A DNA stretch of 64,000 bases, taken from Solirubrobacteraceae bacterium (GTDB lineage: Bacteria; Actinomycetota; Thermoleophilia; Solirubrobacterales; Solirubrobacteraceae). The notes beneath the pieces are model-generated. The model had not been told where the DNA came from and made no database searches. It was given only the letters and a program-made list of their open reading frames with translations. The DNA lies in the NCBI GenBank assembly GCA_016463765.1, contig JAEMQS010000020.1, positions 1-64,000 of the forward strand, in the 5' to 3' direction. The position numbers and the translations under genes are program-made. Below are positions 52,737 to 61,539 of the stretch, piece after piece (position 1 is the stretch's first letter; each line of letters opens with the position of its first letter).

Positions 52737-55559
52737 GTGTCCACGGATCGACGCGTGACGGAGACGCTCGAACGTGAGGCCGAGCTGGAGCGCATCGCCA
52801 CCGCGCTGGAGGACTCCGCGGGCGGCAGCGGCCAGCTCCTGGTCGTCGAGGGTCCGCCCGGGATCGGCAAGAGCCGGCTGGTCGAAGGAGCGCGGGACCT
52901 GGCCAAGGCGCGGGGCTTCGCGCGGATCAAGGCGGTCGGCGACGAGGCCGAGCAGGCGCTGCCCTGGGGGGTCATGCGCCAGCTCGTCGAGCGGTCGATC
53001 CTGCGCTATTCGGGGGAGACGCGCGACGCGATCCTGTCCGGGCCCGCGGGCAACGCGCTCACGGCGATCGACGGGGCGGGCGAATCGGGCGCCGACGAGG
53101 CGACCATCGCGCGCACGCTGCACGCGCTGTGGTGGGTCGCGGCCGACCTCTCGGCGGACCGTCCGCTGCTCATCACCGTCGACGACGCGCACTGGGCCGA
53201 CCTGCCGTCCCAGCGCTTCCTGACGTATCTCGCACGACGGCTGGAGGACCTGTCGGTGACGCTGGTGGTCGCGACACGGCCGGTCGTCGCCGGGTCCGGG
53301 CCGCTCGCGGAGCTCTCGACCCTCCGTGCGCAGGCGCATCTACTCCCCGCGCCGTTGTCCGAGGAGGCGATCGCGACGCTCGCGGCGAACGGCCACGCCG
53401 TGACGCCACGGCCCGACGTCGTGCGCGCGCTGCACGTCTCCAGCGGCGGCAACCCGTTCTACGTGGGGCAGCTCATGGCCGAACTCGACCGCGAGGGACG
53501 AAAGCTGGATGACCGCGCGACCGTGGACGCGATCGCCGGCCTGGCGCCGCGCGCGATCTCCCGGGCACTGCTCATGCGGCTCTCACCGGATGCCGTCAGG
53601 CTGGCGGGTGCCGCTGCCGTGCTCGGCTGGAGCAGCCCGGCCAGCCTCGCGGCGGGGGTGGCGGGGCTCGAAGGCGCCGACGCCACGGAGGCGATGCGCG
53701 AGCTGCACGTCGGCCGCGTGCTCAGTCCTGACGCCGCGACGTGCGCGTTCACCCACCCCGTGGTCCGCGAGTCGATCCTCGCGGACCTCGACACGGGCAG
53801 GCGTGCCGAGCTGCACGCCGAGGCCGCCCGCCGTCTGCGCGACGCCGGCGCACCGGCCGACCGCATCGCGGGCCACCTGGCCGAGGCTCCCCCCGGTGTG
53901 CTGCCCGACGCGGGCGCGCTGCTGCGGGCGGCGGGCCTGGAGGCGCTCGGGGGAGGCGACGCGCCGACCGCGGCGCGCCTGCTGCGCCGCGCCCTGGACG
54001 AGGCGCCGGGCACCCCGGGGCTGCAGGGCGAGCTCGGGCGGGCGCTGGTGCGCGCCGGCGTGTCCGGCGAGGGGCGGGCGCTGCTCCGCGAGGCGGCCCG
54101 GAACGCGACGGATCTTCACGAGCGGGCGCGCCTCCTGGCGGCGGCCTCCGACGCCACCGCTGCCCTCGACGGACCGCTTGCGGCCGCCGAGGAGGTGCGG
54201 GGGCTGCTCGCGGCGTGGCCCGAGGGGGAGCGCGCGTCGCGGCTCGTCCTCGATGCGCGGCTGGCGCATCTGGGGGCGTTCCACTTCGAGGGCTCGCCCG
54301 GCTCGGGAGAGCATCTCGCCGCCTTCTCCGACCTTGAGGGCCGCACCGTCGAGGAACGCGCGCTGCTGGCGATGCTCACCCAGCGGGCGCTGAACGACGG
54401 GCGGCCGGCCGCGGAGGTCGTCCAGCTCGGCCGCCGCGCGCTCGCCGACGGCGCGCTGTGCGCCGACCGGGACGTCAGCCTGCTGCCGTGGGGCCTCGCG
54501 ACGTTCGCGGTCGTGAACGCCGACGGCATCGCCGAAGGCGAGGAGGAGCTGCGCCGCGGACGGGCCGCGCTCGCGGCGGGCGGATCGCCGGGTGACTTCA
54601 GCACGATCGCGACCATCGCCGCGAATGTGGCGTGGCGGACGGGCGACCTGCGGCGCTGTGAGGCCGAGGCGGCCGCGTGCCTCGACGCCGAGCGGCTGGG
54701 CGAGCCGGGCCCGATGGCCGACGCGCGGCGCGCCGTGGTGACGCGGCTGCTCGTGCTGTGCGCGATCGAGCGGGGCGACCTCGCCGCCGCCGACGAGGCA
54801 CTGGCCGCGCACGACGCTGCGGACCCGCCCGACACCGTGCCCGTGGCACGCCTGCGCGAGGCTCGGGCGGCGCTGGCGCTCACCCGCGACGACCCGGCAC
54901 TCGCGCGGACACACGCCACGGCGCTGCGCGAGTCGGAGCTGCGGGCCGGCGCGGTGAACGCCACGGTCAGCTGGAGGGTGCTGCTGGCGCTCGCGGCGGA
55001 CCGCCTGGGTGACGACGTCGAGGCGCGCACGCTCGCCGACGAGCAGCTCGCCGCCGCGCGGCGGTGGGGGCTGGCGCGCGAGATCGCCGAGGCGCTGATG
55101 CTCCAGGCCCGCCTGCACCCAGACCGCCGCCTCGCGTGCCTCCAGGAGGCGGTGATGCTGCTCGAGCCGTCGCCCGCCCGGCTGACGCTCGCCCATGCGC
55201 TGCGCCGGCTCGGCGAGGCGCTGCGGGTCGAGCGCCGGCGCACCGACGCGCGTGCGCCCCTCGAACGCGCCGCGGAGCTCGCGACGACGTGCGGCGCGAC
55301 CGAGCTGCAGCGCCAGGCCGTCGAGGCGTTCGCGTCGCTCGGGCATACGCCACGCAAGCTCATGTTCTCGGGCGTGGAGGCGCTGACCGCCAGCGAGCGC
55401 CGCGTCGCCGAACTCGCGGCGGGCGGCCTGACGAACCGCGACATCGCGCGGGAGCTGTACGTCACGCCCAAGACGGTGGAGAACCATCTCGGGCGCTCGT
55501 ACGTGAAGCTCGGGATCAGCGGCCGGCGCGAGCTGCGTGCGGTCGTCGCGCCGGCCTGA
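52737..55559 (+). CDS. LuxR-family ATP-dependent regulator (LAL/MalT type)
   Basis: 940 residues. N-terminal STAND/AAA ATPase with Walker A EGPPGIGKSRL (about 39-49) and Walker B LLITVDDAHWADL (about 142-154), a long helical TPR-like middle (about 330-860), and a C-terminal LuxR HTH (about 872-930: LTASERRVAELAAGGLTNRDIARELYVTPKTVENHLGRSYVKLG). Typically activates transcription on ligand and ATP binding. GTG 52737 has TACCGT 6 nt upstream, a leaderless pattern, so the longer form from 52689 was not used. Confidence 0.9.
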   Translation: MSTDRRVTETLEREAELERIATALEDSAGGSGQLLVVEGPPGIGKSRLVEGARDLAKARGFARIKAVGDEAEQALPWGVMRQLVERSILRYSGETRDAILSGPAGNALTAIDGAGESGADEATIARTLHALWWVAADLSADRPLLITVDDAHWADLPSQRFLTYLARRLEDLSVTLVVATRPVVAGSGPLAELSTLRAQAHLLPAPLSEEAIATLAANGHAVTPRPDVVRALHVSSGGNPFYVGQLMAELDREGRKLDDRATVDAIAGLAPRAISRALLMRLSPDAVRLAGAAAVLGWSSPASLAAGVAGLEGADATEAMRELHVGRVLSPDAATCAFTHPVVRESILADLDTGRRAELHAEAARRLRDAGAPADRIAGHLAEAPPGVLPDAGALLRAAGLEALGGGDAPTAARLLRRALDEAPGTPGLQGELGRALVRAGVSGEGRALLREAARNATDLHERARLLAAASDATAALDGPLAAAEEVRGLLAAWPEGERASRLVLDARLAHLGAFHFEGSPGSGEHLAAFSDLEGRTVEERALLAMLTQRALNDGRPAAEVVQLGRRALADGALCADRDVSLLPWGLATFAVVNADGIAEGEEELRRGRAALAAGGSPGDFSTIATIAANVAWRTGDLRRCEAEAAACLDAERLGEPGPMADARRAVVTRLLVLCAIERGDLAAADEALAAHDAADPPDTVPVARLREARAALALTRDDPALARTHATALRESELRAGAVNATVSWRVLLALAADRLGDDVEARTLADEQLAAARRWGLAREIAEALMLQARLHPDRRLACLQEAVMLLEPSPARLTLAHALRRLGEALRVERRRTDARAPLERAAELATTCGATELQRQAVEAFASLGHTPRKLMFSGVEALTASERRVAELAAGGLTNRDIARELYVTPKTVENHLGRSYVKLGISGRRELRAVVAPA

Positions 55560-55568
55560 TCCGTCCGG

Positions 55569-58500
55569 TCAGCGCCGGGTCATCAGCCCCCGCAGCGCCC
55601 GGCGCAGCAGGTCCGCCCGCTCGCCGTCGGTCGCGAGCTGCTCGAGGCCGAAGCCCAGCAGCAGCGTGTCGTCCGTGGCCGTCGCGGCGTTGAACTTCAG
55701 CAGTCGCTCGCCGAACTCCCAGGTGCCGGAGTTCGCCGGGCTGCCCTCGGGCGGACCGCCGGGCGTCCACGTGCTCGTGTCCGCCTCGAACCCGTCCGCG
55801 TCGATCACGGACCCGTCGGCGACGACCTTGGTGTCGTCGACGAACACGCCGATGCCGCCGGTGTTCGGGTCGGTCACGTAGGTGATCGACAGCTCGACCT
55901 GGCCGCCCGCGAAGGCGGAGAGGTCGAAGGCTGCCTGCTGCCACGCGCCGCCCGCGCCGGTGAACGCGTTCCACTCGCCGGTCGTGCAGTCCGGCCCGCC
56001 GAGGTAGGTCTCGAGGAACGGGTGCAGCGTCAGCAGGAACCCGCCCGCTTCGCATTCGGCCGGCGGCGTGCTGACCGTGCCGCTGTTGAGATCCGGCAGC
56101 GTGGTCCAGTCGTCGCCGCCCGCGGTCCGCGCCTCGACGATCACGCTGTCGTAGTTCGGCTCGGTGTCGTAGGAGAGCTGGAACTGCAGCTGCGCCGCCG
56201 CCGCCGTCGTGAGGTCGACGGTCTTCGTCAACCGCATGTACGAGCTGTCGGCGTGCAGCGCGCCTGCGTACCGCTCGCCCTCGATCGGCGCGAGCGGGCT
56301 GCCCTCCTCCAGCGGGTACTCCGCCGCCCCGCGGCTGGCGAACTGCGGGAACTCCTCGACCGGCAGGACGTCGCTGGTCGCCTGGAACGCCCCGGCCTCG
56401 TCGAGCGGGTTGTCGCCCTCGACGACCGGGCCGCCCAGCGCCGCGCTGTAGCCCGTCAGCGGGACACCGGTCCCCGTGACCGCGTCCGGGTCGCTGACGT
56501 CCGTGCGGTTGAACGCGCCCAGGTAGTACTGGCGGAAGTCGTCGGCCAGGATGAGGCAGTCCTCGAAGAAGCCGGCCACGGTGTCGACGACGCACTCCGA
56601 CGTGTCGTCCCCGTTGCGGGCATAGAACAGGCCGCCGACCGCGTCGCTGATCCCCGGCAGGCCGGAGTACTGCGCGGTCTCACCCGCGTGGATGAGCTTG
56701 CCGCCCTCGTTGAGGTAGTCGCGGACGGAGATCGTCAGGTACTGCTGGCGCTCGGCCACGCCGATGTCCGGCAGCTCGCCGAACGGGGTGGAGATGAGCT
56801 CGTCCTCGGGGTCCTGCGTGATGCGGTTGTCGCCGAGGTACCAGACGACGGCCTTGTAGTGGCCGAGCACGCCGAGGTGGTGCGGCACGCCCTGGGCGTC
56901 GACGTCCCAGACGTCGGCCTTGTAGCCCGCCGCGCGCAGCGCCGCGACGTGGGCCGCGGCGTACTTGGGCGCGGTCGTCCCGGCCGGGTAGGTCGGGTTC
57001 ACGCCGGTGTAGTCCTCGTTGGCGAGGACGAGGACGTCGGAACGGGTGTCGGACTTCACGGTGTAGGTGAAGCGCTCGCTGGTGACGACGCCCTTGCGCG
57101 GCTTCGCTCCTGCGAACCACACCTCGACGCGGTCACCCGGCCTCGTGCCGCGGACCTCGGCCCGCAGCTCGGCGAAGTAGTCGTCGTTCTCGTCGCCGTA
57201 GCGCTCGCCGCCGCGCCACTCCTTCGCCGGCGCGGTGCGGGTGCGGCCGCCGTTGATGCGGTACTGCATGCGGACGCCGCGCACGGCGCGCTTGGCGATG
57301 ACCGCCACCTCCTGCGGGTCGCCGTAGGAGACATCGAACGAGTCGGGCTCGAAGTCCGGCGCGGTGCGGCCGACGACGGACTCCGGGTCGGCGGGGTCAT
57401 CGGCCGACTGCGCGACGGACAGCGCGAACGGGATGTTCTTCTCGAACTCGGCCTGCACGAGCGCCTCGTCGTCGGGGAACTCGAAGCCGCTGCCGCAGTC
57501 CTCGGCGTTCCATTCGTCGTCGGGGACGGAGTCCGACGCCGCCTCGCACGTCGACATCTCGGGGGTGAACCCGAGCGTCTCGTGCTTCGCGGTCATGTGC
57601 GTGTCGGTGTCGCCGTTCGTGGTGTAGAGCTCGGCGGAGAGGTCGGGGTCGTAGCCCGGGACCGCGGGGTTCGCGTCATCGCCCGCGAGCGTCTCGTAGA
57701 TGAGGTCATCCGGGGTGGGCGTGGCGACCTGCCAGCCCGTGCCGTAGAGCAGCAGCTCCGCGGCGGAGTGGTAGTTGACGAGGAACTCGAAGCCGATGCG
57801 CCCGACGAAGCGGTCGAGCGCCTTGGTCTCGGGCTCGGAGCCCGGGGACGGGCCGCGGTACGTCTCGCTGGCCGGGTCGGGGGAGGAGCCCTCGTTGTCG
57901 TAGCCCCACTTCGTCGGGTAATTGCGGTTGAGGTCGACGCCGTCGCCGGGGGTGATCTGGCCGTCGCCGTTGTTGTCGCGCAGGTTCTTGCGCCACAGCC
58001 GCTGGCCGGGCTCGAAGGTGAAGTCGTAGCCGTCGGGGTTGGCGACCGGGACGAACCACAGCTCGTGCTCGTCGATGAGCTTCGTGATGGTGCGGTCGCT
58101 GCCGTACCCGGCGAGCACGTGCTGCATGAGGCGGCGGATCATCTCGGGGGTGATCCACTCGCGGGCGTGCTGCGCGCCGAGGTACAGGACGGCGGGCTTG
58201 CGGCCGTCACGCGAGCGCCGCGCGTCCTTGCTGACCTTCAGCGCGACGATGTCCTGGCCGTTGAGGCTCGTGCCGACCGTGGTGAGCTTCGTGATCTTCG
58301 GGTTGTCGCGCGCGGCCTGCTCGAACTCGGCCTTGAGGCCGCCCGGGCCGGCGTAGCGCTTGAAGACGCTCAGGCCCTCTTCGGCGAGCGCGGTCGCGCG
58401 CTGGGCCACGGTGTCGCCCTCGATCTCCTTGGGCGCGAGGTCGATGCCGTCGTCCTCGAGCTCGGCGACCTGCGGCGCGCTGAGGATCGCCTCGACGCGC

Positions 58501-58706
58501 ACCTTCGCCTTCGCGCCGCGCTCGCCGCGGATGGGCGTGATGCTGAGTTCGTGCCGGTCGATGCCGAGGTCCACGATCTCCGCGAGCTGCGGCTGCGTCA
58601 CCTCCCCCGTATAGACGTCGAGCGCGGGCGGTGCCGCCTGCGCCGGGCCCGCGGCAATGGCCGCTGCGGCGAGCATGGAGGTGGTCACGACGGACGTGCG
58701 CTTCAC
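55569..58706 (-). CDS. Secreted M14 zinc carboxypeptidase, multidomain
   Basis: 1045 residues. Signal peptide about 1-24, propeptide-like region 25-110, M14 domain about 115-440: zinc motif GAQHARE (H180, E183), third ligand in NYHSAAELLLYG and catalytic Glu in LGFTPEMS. A calcium-like loop DNNGDGQITPGDGVDLNRNYP lies inside. Residues about 450-560 are beta-rich, 560-700 look like a Rossmann/GATase-like fold (VLVLANEDY ... GGKLIHAGE), and 800-1010 hold an immune-inhibitor-A/MAM-like beta domain. GTG 58706 with GGGAGG 5 nt upstream. Degrades extracellular peptides. Confidence 0.92.
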   Translation of the reverse strand: MKRTSVVTTSMLAAAAIAAGPAQAAPPALDVYTGEVTQPQLAEIVDLGIDRHELSITPIRGERGAKAKVRVEAILSAPQVAELEDDGIDLAPKEIEGDTVAQRATALAEEGLSVFKRYAGPGGLKAEFEQAARDNPKITKLTTVGTSLNGQDIVALKVSKDARRSRDGRKPAVLYLGAQHAREWITPEMIRRLMQHVLAGYGSDRTITKLIDEHELWFVPVANPDGYDFTFEPGQRLWRKNLRDNNGDGQITPGDGVDLNRNYPTKWGYDNEGSSPDPASETYRGPSPGSEPETKALDRFVGRIGFEFLVNYHSAAELLLYGTGWQVATPTPDDLIYETLAGDDANPAVPGYDPDLSAELYTTNGDTDTHMTAKHETLGFTPEMSTCEAASDSVPDDEWNAEDCGSGFEFPDDEALVQAEFEKNIPFALSVAQSADDPADPESVVGRTAPDFEPDSFDVSYGDPQEVAVIAKRAVRGVRMQYRINGGRTRTAPAKEWRGGERYGDENDDYFAELRAEVRGTRPGDRVEVWFAGAKPRKGVVTSERFTYTVKSDTRSDVLVLANEDYTGVNPTYPAGTTAPKYAAAHVAALRAAGYKADVWDVDAQGVPHHLGVLGHYKAVVWYLGDNRITQDPEDELISTPFGELPDIGVAERQQYLTISVRDYLNEGGKLIHAGETAQYSGLPGISDAVGGLFYARNGDDTSECVVDTVAGFFEDCLILADDFRQYYLGAFNRTDVSDPDAVTGTGVPLTGYSAALGGPVVEGDNPLDEAGAFQATSDVLPVEEFPQFASRGAAEYPLEEGSPLAPIEGERYAGALHADSSYMRLTKTVDLTTAAAAQLQFQLSYDTEPNYDSVIVEARTAGGDDWTTLPDLNSGTVSTPPAECEAGGFLLTLHPFLETYLGGPDCTTGEWNAFTGAGGAWQQAAFDLSAFAGGQVELSITYVTDPNTGGIGVFVDDTKVVADGSVIDADGFEADTSTWTPGGPPEGSPANSGTWEFGERLLKFNAATATDDTLLLGFGLEQLATDGERADLLRRALRGLMTRR

Positions 58707-58794
58707 GGGTCCTCCCGGCGATGGAATGAGCCTGACCGGCGGACGCGTCCTACCCGGTCATGGAGCATGTGAACCGGGGCTATCTTCCGCCCTC

Positions 58795-59175
58795 ATGGAG
58801 CGTCTTGCGCTGGTCGTCGATGCACTGGAAATCCGGCCTGACAGTCGCGTGCTGGAGATCGGCTGCGGGCACGGCGTGGCCGCCACGCTGGTCTGCGAGC
58901 GGCTCGACGGTGGCACCTACACGGCGGTCGACCGGTCGCCGAAGATGATCGCGGCGGCGGTGAAGCGCAACGCCGCGTTCGTCGAGGCAGGGGTTGCCGA
59001 GTTCCTGGTCGGCGATCTCGAGGCGCTGGATCTCGGCGACCGCCGGTTCGACATCGTCTTCGCCGCGCGGGTACGGCTGTTCCACACCGAACCCGCGCGG
59101 GCGGAGGCCTGCGTCGCGCCGTGGCTGGCGCCCGGCGGGGCCGTGCGGGCGTTCTACGACACGCCCGGCGGCTGA
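58795..59175 (+). CDS. Short class I SAM methyltransferase
   Basis: 126 residues, shorter than the usual 180 or more. Motif I VLEIGCGHG (about 18-26), motif II TAVDRSPKM, motif post-I FLVGDLEALDLGDRRFDIVFAARV and a final APWLAPGGAVRAFYDTP. It lacks the last two strands of a complete Rossmann methyltransferase, so it may be a truncated gene, although no frameshifted remainder is evident downstream. TATCTT 8 nt before ATG 58795 fits a near-leaderless start. Convergent with the serine hydrolase gene (stops adjacent). Confidence 0.72.
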   Translation: MERLALVVDALEIRPDSRVLEIGCGHGVAATLVCERLDGGTYTAVDRSPKMIAAAVKRNAAFVEAGVAEFLVGDLEALDLGDRRFDIVFAARVRLFHTEPARAEACVAPWLAPGGAVRAFYDTPGG

Positions 59176-60315
59176 TCAGCGCGGGTCGAGGGTGTCGGCC
59201 AGGGCGCTGAACGCCGCCTCGGCCGACTCGCCGTCGGTGTTCGTCAGGACGGCGAGGGTGAGCTTCGCGCGCCGGTCGGTGAACACCATGCTCTGGTACC
59301 CGCCGTAGTTGCCGTCGTGGCCCTGCCACGTGCGGCCCGCCTCGGTGAAGGCGTACGTGCCCAGGCCGTAGCGGTCGGTGTCGCTCTGCGGGGTGGGGCG
59401 CAGCATCTGGGCGAGCATGGCGGGGGAGATCAGCCGGCCGCGGTTCAGGCCGTCCCCGAACCGGGCGGCCTCCCGCGCGGTGGTGACGACGCCGCCGTCG
59501 GTCCATGCCGGCCCGATGATGTCGGTGGGGACGCCGGTGGCTCCGGCCCAGTGGTCGTTGGCGCGGTCGTCGTACCACTCGTAGCTGCGGGCCATCTTCC
59601 GGGCGAGGCCGGGGCGCGTGGCATAGGTCGTCTCCCGCAGGCCCAGAGGCGCGGCGATCGCGCGCTGCAGTTCGGTGTCGGCCGTGCCGCCGCTCGCGCG
59701 CTCGAGGACCTCGCCGAGCAGCAGGTAGTTCGAGTTCGAGTACTCGTACTTCGTGCCGGGCGTGAACTTCGGGGCCTGCTGGCGGGCGAGGATCTCGGCG
59801 CGGTTCCAGGGACGGTTCGGGTTGAAGGCGCCGCTGCCGATGGTCAGTTCGGAGACCAGGGGCTCTTCGGTCTCGACATCCGGGTAGCCGGCGGTGTGGT
59901 CGAGCAGCATCCGCACCGTGACGCGGTCCGCGCCGGGGATGGTGGGCGCCCAGCGCGCGAGCGGTTCGTCGAGGCCGACCCTGCCCTCGTCGACGAGCTT
60001 GAGGACGATCGCGGCGGTGTACGTCTTCGAGGCCGACGCCAGGGAGAAGCGGGTGGACGGCCTGGCGGCGACTGCGCGGCGGGTGGTGGGGCGACCCGTC
60101 CGCGGATGGACCCCGTCCGGGTCGACGGCGCGGCCGACGGCGCCCGACCAGGCGACCTTGCCGCTGCGCACGACCGCGGCGGACACGGCGGTGATGCCCT
60201 CCTCGTCGCGGACGTCGACCAGCGCCTCGCGCAGTTCGGCCTTCGGAACGGTGGCCGCCGACGCGCCGGCGGGAGCGGTGAGGGCGAGGACGGCGGTCAG
60301 CACCGGGGTCAGCAT
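59176..60315 (-). CDS. Secreted beta-lactamase-fold serine hydrolase (class C/DD-peptidase-like)
   Basis: 379 residues. Signal peptide about 1-21 (LTAVLALTAPAGASA). Active-site SxxK is S94-A-S-K97, second motif YSN in KYEYSNSNYLLLGE (Tyr-x-Asn), third motif HDG in WQGHDGNYGG. Belongs to the esterase / D-aminopeptidase / class C family; an insert of about 13 residues (RAVDPDGVHPRTGRPTTRRA) follows strand 2. Substrate unknown. Divergent from the small gene at 60400. Confidence 0.9.
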   Translation of the reverse strand: MLTPVLTAVLALTAPAGASAATVPKAELREALVDVRDEEGITAVSAAVVRSGKVAWSGAVGRAVDPDGVHPRTGRPTTRRAVAARPSTRFSLASASKTYTAAIVLKLVDEGRVGLDEPLARWAPTIPGADRVTVRMLLDHTAGYPDVETEEPLVSELTIGSGAFNPNRPWNRAEILARQQAPKFTPGTKYEYSNSNYLLLGEVLERASGGTADTELQRAIAAPLGLRETTYATRPGLARKMARSYEWYDDRANDHWAGATGVPTDIIGPAWTDGGVVTTAREAARFGDGLNRGRLISPAMLAQMLRPTPQSDTDRYGLGTYAFTEAGRTWQGHDGNYGGYQSMVFTDRRAKLTLAVLTNTDGESAEAAFSALADTLDPR

Positions 60316-60363
60316 GCGCACGCCCGCGAGAGTCGGACGGTGGAACGGGATCTTGACGCGGCA

Positions 60364-60399
60364 GGGGGCGAACTTCTGCGGCCCGGACCTAGAAGAGTC
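60364..60399 (+). promoter_or_regulatory. Conserved promoter block, copy 2
   Basis: GGGGGCGAACTT (60364-60375), 12-nt spacer, CCTAGAAG (60388-60395), ending at ATG 60400. Same element order and exact spacing as at 6191-6226. Confidence 0.6.
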
Positions 60400-60711
60400 A
60401 TGCGAACCCCACAGCCCCACCCGCTCGCCGACGACCGCGACGAGGTCCGCGAGTTCGTCGAGACCGTCCTGCGGACCGGCTTCATGCTCACCGACCTCCT
60501 CGGCAACATCCTCGACGCGCTCCCTGACGACGCGTTTCCCGGGGAGAGCCCGGCCGAGGTCCTCGTCGACATGCTTGCCGGCTCGATCCGCCCGGTGGCC
60601 GACGCGGCCGGTCCGCACGCGGTGCTCGACGCGACCGCGCTGCTCGGCGCGATGGCCGACCGGACGCTCATCGACCTGCGCGCCGCCGCCGAGCTCGCCC
60701 GGCGGCGGTGA
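60400..60711 (+). CDS. Small helical protein of unknown function, possible paralogue of the 6227 gene
   Basis: 103 residues, soluble, acidic in the first two thirds (DDRDEVREFVETVL, LPDDAFPGESPAEVL) with a basic end (AAAELARRR). Predicted all-helical. Weak but colinear similarity to the 110-residue protein at 6227, plus the conserved promoter block, suggest one small family. No known domain. Divergent from the serine hydrolase (84 bp between starts) and convergent with the SDR gene. Confidence 0.7.
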   Translation: MRTPQPHPLADDRDEVREFVETVLRTGFMLTDLLGNILDALPDDAFPGESPAEVLVDMLAGSIRPVADAAGPHAVLDATALLGAMADRTLIDLRAAAELARRR

Positions 60712-60720
60712 CGCGTGGAT

Positions 60721-61539
60721 CTACCCGCCCATGACCTTCGTCGCGTTGCGCGCGTAGATCTGTGCCGCCCACGGCGAGATCCGCTGGAGGATCCACGCCG
60801 GCATGACCTGCCAGCGCGGCGACGCCGTGATGACCCGGTGGCGGCGCGTGATCGTGTGCAGGGCGTCGGCGGCGACCACGTCCGGCGACACGCCCCGCTT
60901 GCGGTAGAAGGCGATCGCCTTCGGGGCGGACTCGGCCATCGCCCCGCGCATCGTCGACTCCGCGACGATCGCGGTGTCGATCACGCCGGGGCAGAGCGCC
61001 GTCACGCGGATGCCCTGGGACGACAGCTCGGCGTGCAGCGACCCGCTCAGTCCCACGATCGCATGCTTGCTCATGACGTACGGGGCCATGGTCGCCACCG
61101 GCACGAGCCCCGCCATCGATGCCGTGTTGACGATGTCCGCGCGGCGGCTCTGGGCCAGCATCCGGGGGACGAATGCGTGCACGCCATGCACGACGCCCAT
61201 GATGTTGACCTCGACGATCGCGCGCCAGTCCTCCAGCGGGGTCTCGGCGGTCGGGCCGGCGTGCCCGATGCCGGCGTTGTTCATGAGCACGTCGACCCCG
61301 CGCCCCTCCGCGAACACGGCGTCGGCGAGCGCCGCGACCGCCGCCGGGTCGGTCACGTCGACCGTGTGGGCCGTCGCCGCCGCGCCGATCTCCGCGGCGA
61401 CGGCCGCCGCACGCTCGCCGTCACGGTCGGCGACATGCACCGTCGCGCCCTCGCGCGCGAACAGGATCGCGCTCGACCGGCCGATGCCGGACCCCGCGCC
61501 CGTGACGACCGCGACCTTCCCCGCCAGGCTGGCGCTCAT
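60721..61539 (-). CDS. Short-chain dehydrogenase/reductase, coupled to carotenoid oxygenase
   Basis: A 272-residue classical SDR. NAD(P) loop TGAGSGIG (about 14-21), VADRDGER with Asp-Arg after strand 2 (leans to NAD), NNAG, NTASMAG and YVMSK catalytic motif (about 159-163). The C-terminus (PAWILQRISPWAAQIYARNATKVMGG) resembles retinol-dehydrogenase-type and mycobacterial SDRs. Its ATG overlaps the carotenoid oxygenase stop (ATGA). May reduce or oxidise the apocarotenal product of that enzyme; inference from coupling. Confidence 0.9.
   Translation of the reverse strand: MSASLAGKVAVVTGAGSGIGRSSAILFAREGATVHVADRDGERAAAVAAEIGAAATAHTVDVTDPAAVAALADAVFAEGRGVDVLMNNAGIGHAGPTAETPLEDWRAIVEVNIMGVVHGVHAFVPRMLAQSRRADIVNTASMAGLVPVATMAPYVMSKHAIVGLSGSLHAELSSQGIRVTALCPGVIDTAIVAESTMRGAMAESAPKAIAFYRKRGVSPDVVAADALHTITRRHRVITASPRWQVMPAWILQRISPWAAQIYARNATKVMGG

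Noticed and set aside
58657-58794. Upstream extension of the short methyltransferase
   Set aside because: It overlaps the carboxypeptidase signal-peptide region and its ribosome site on the other strand, and the predicted -10 at 58781 supports ATG 58795.
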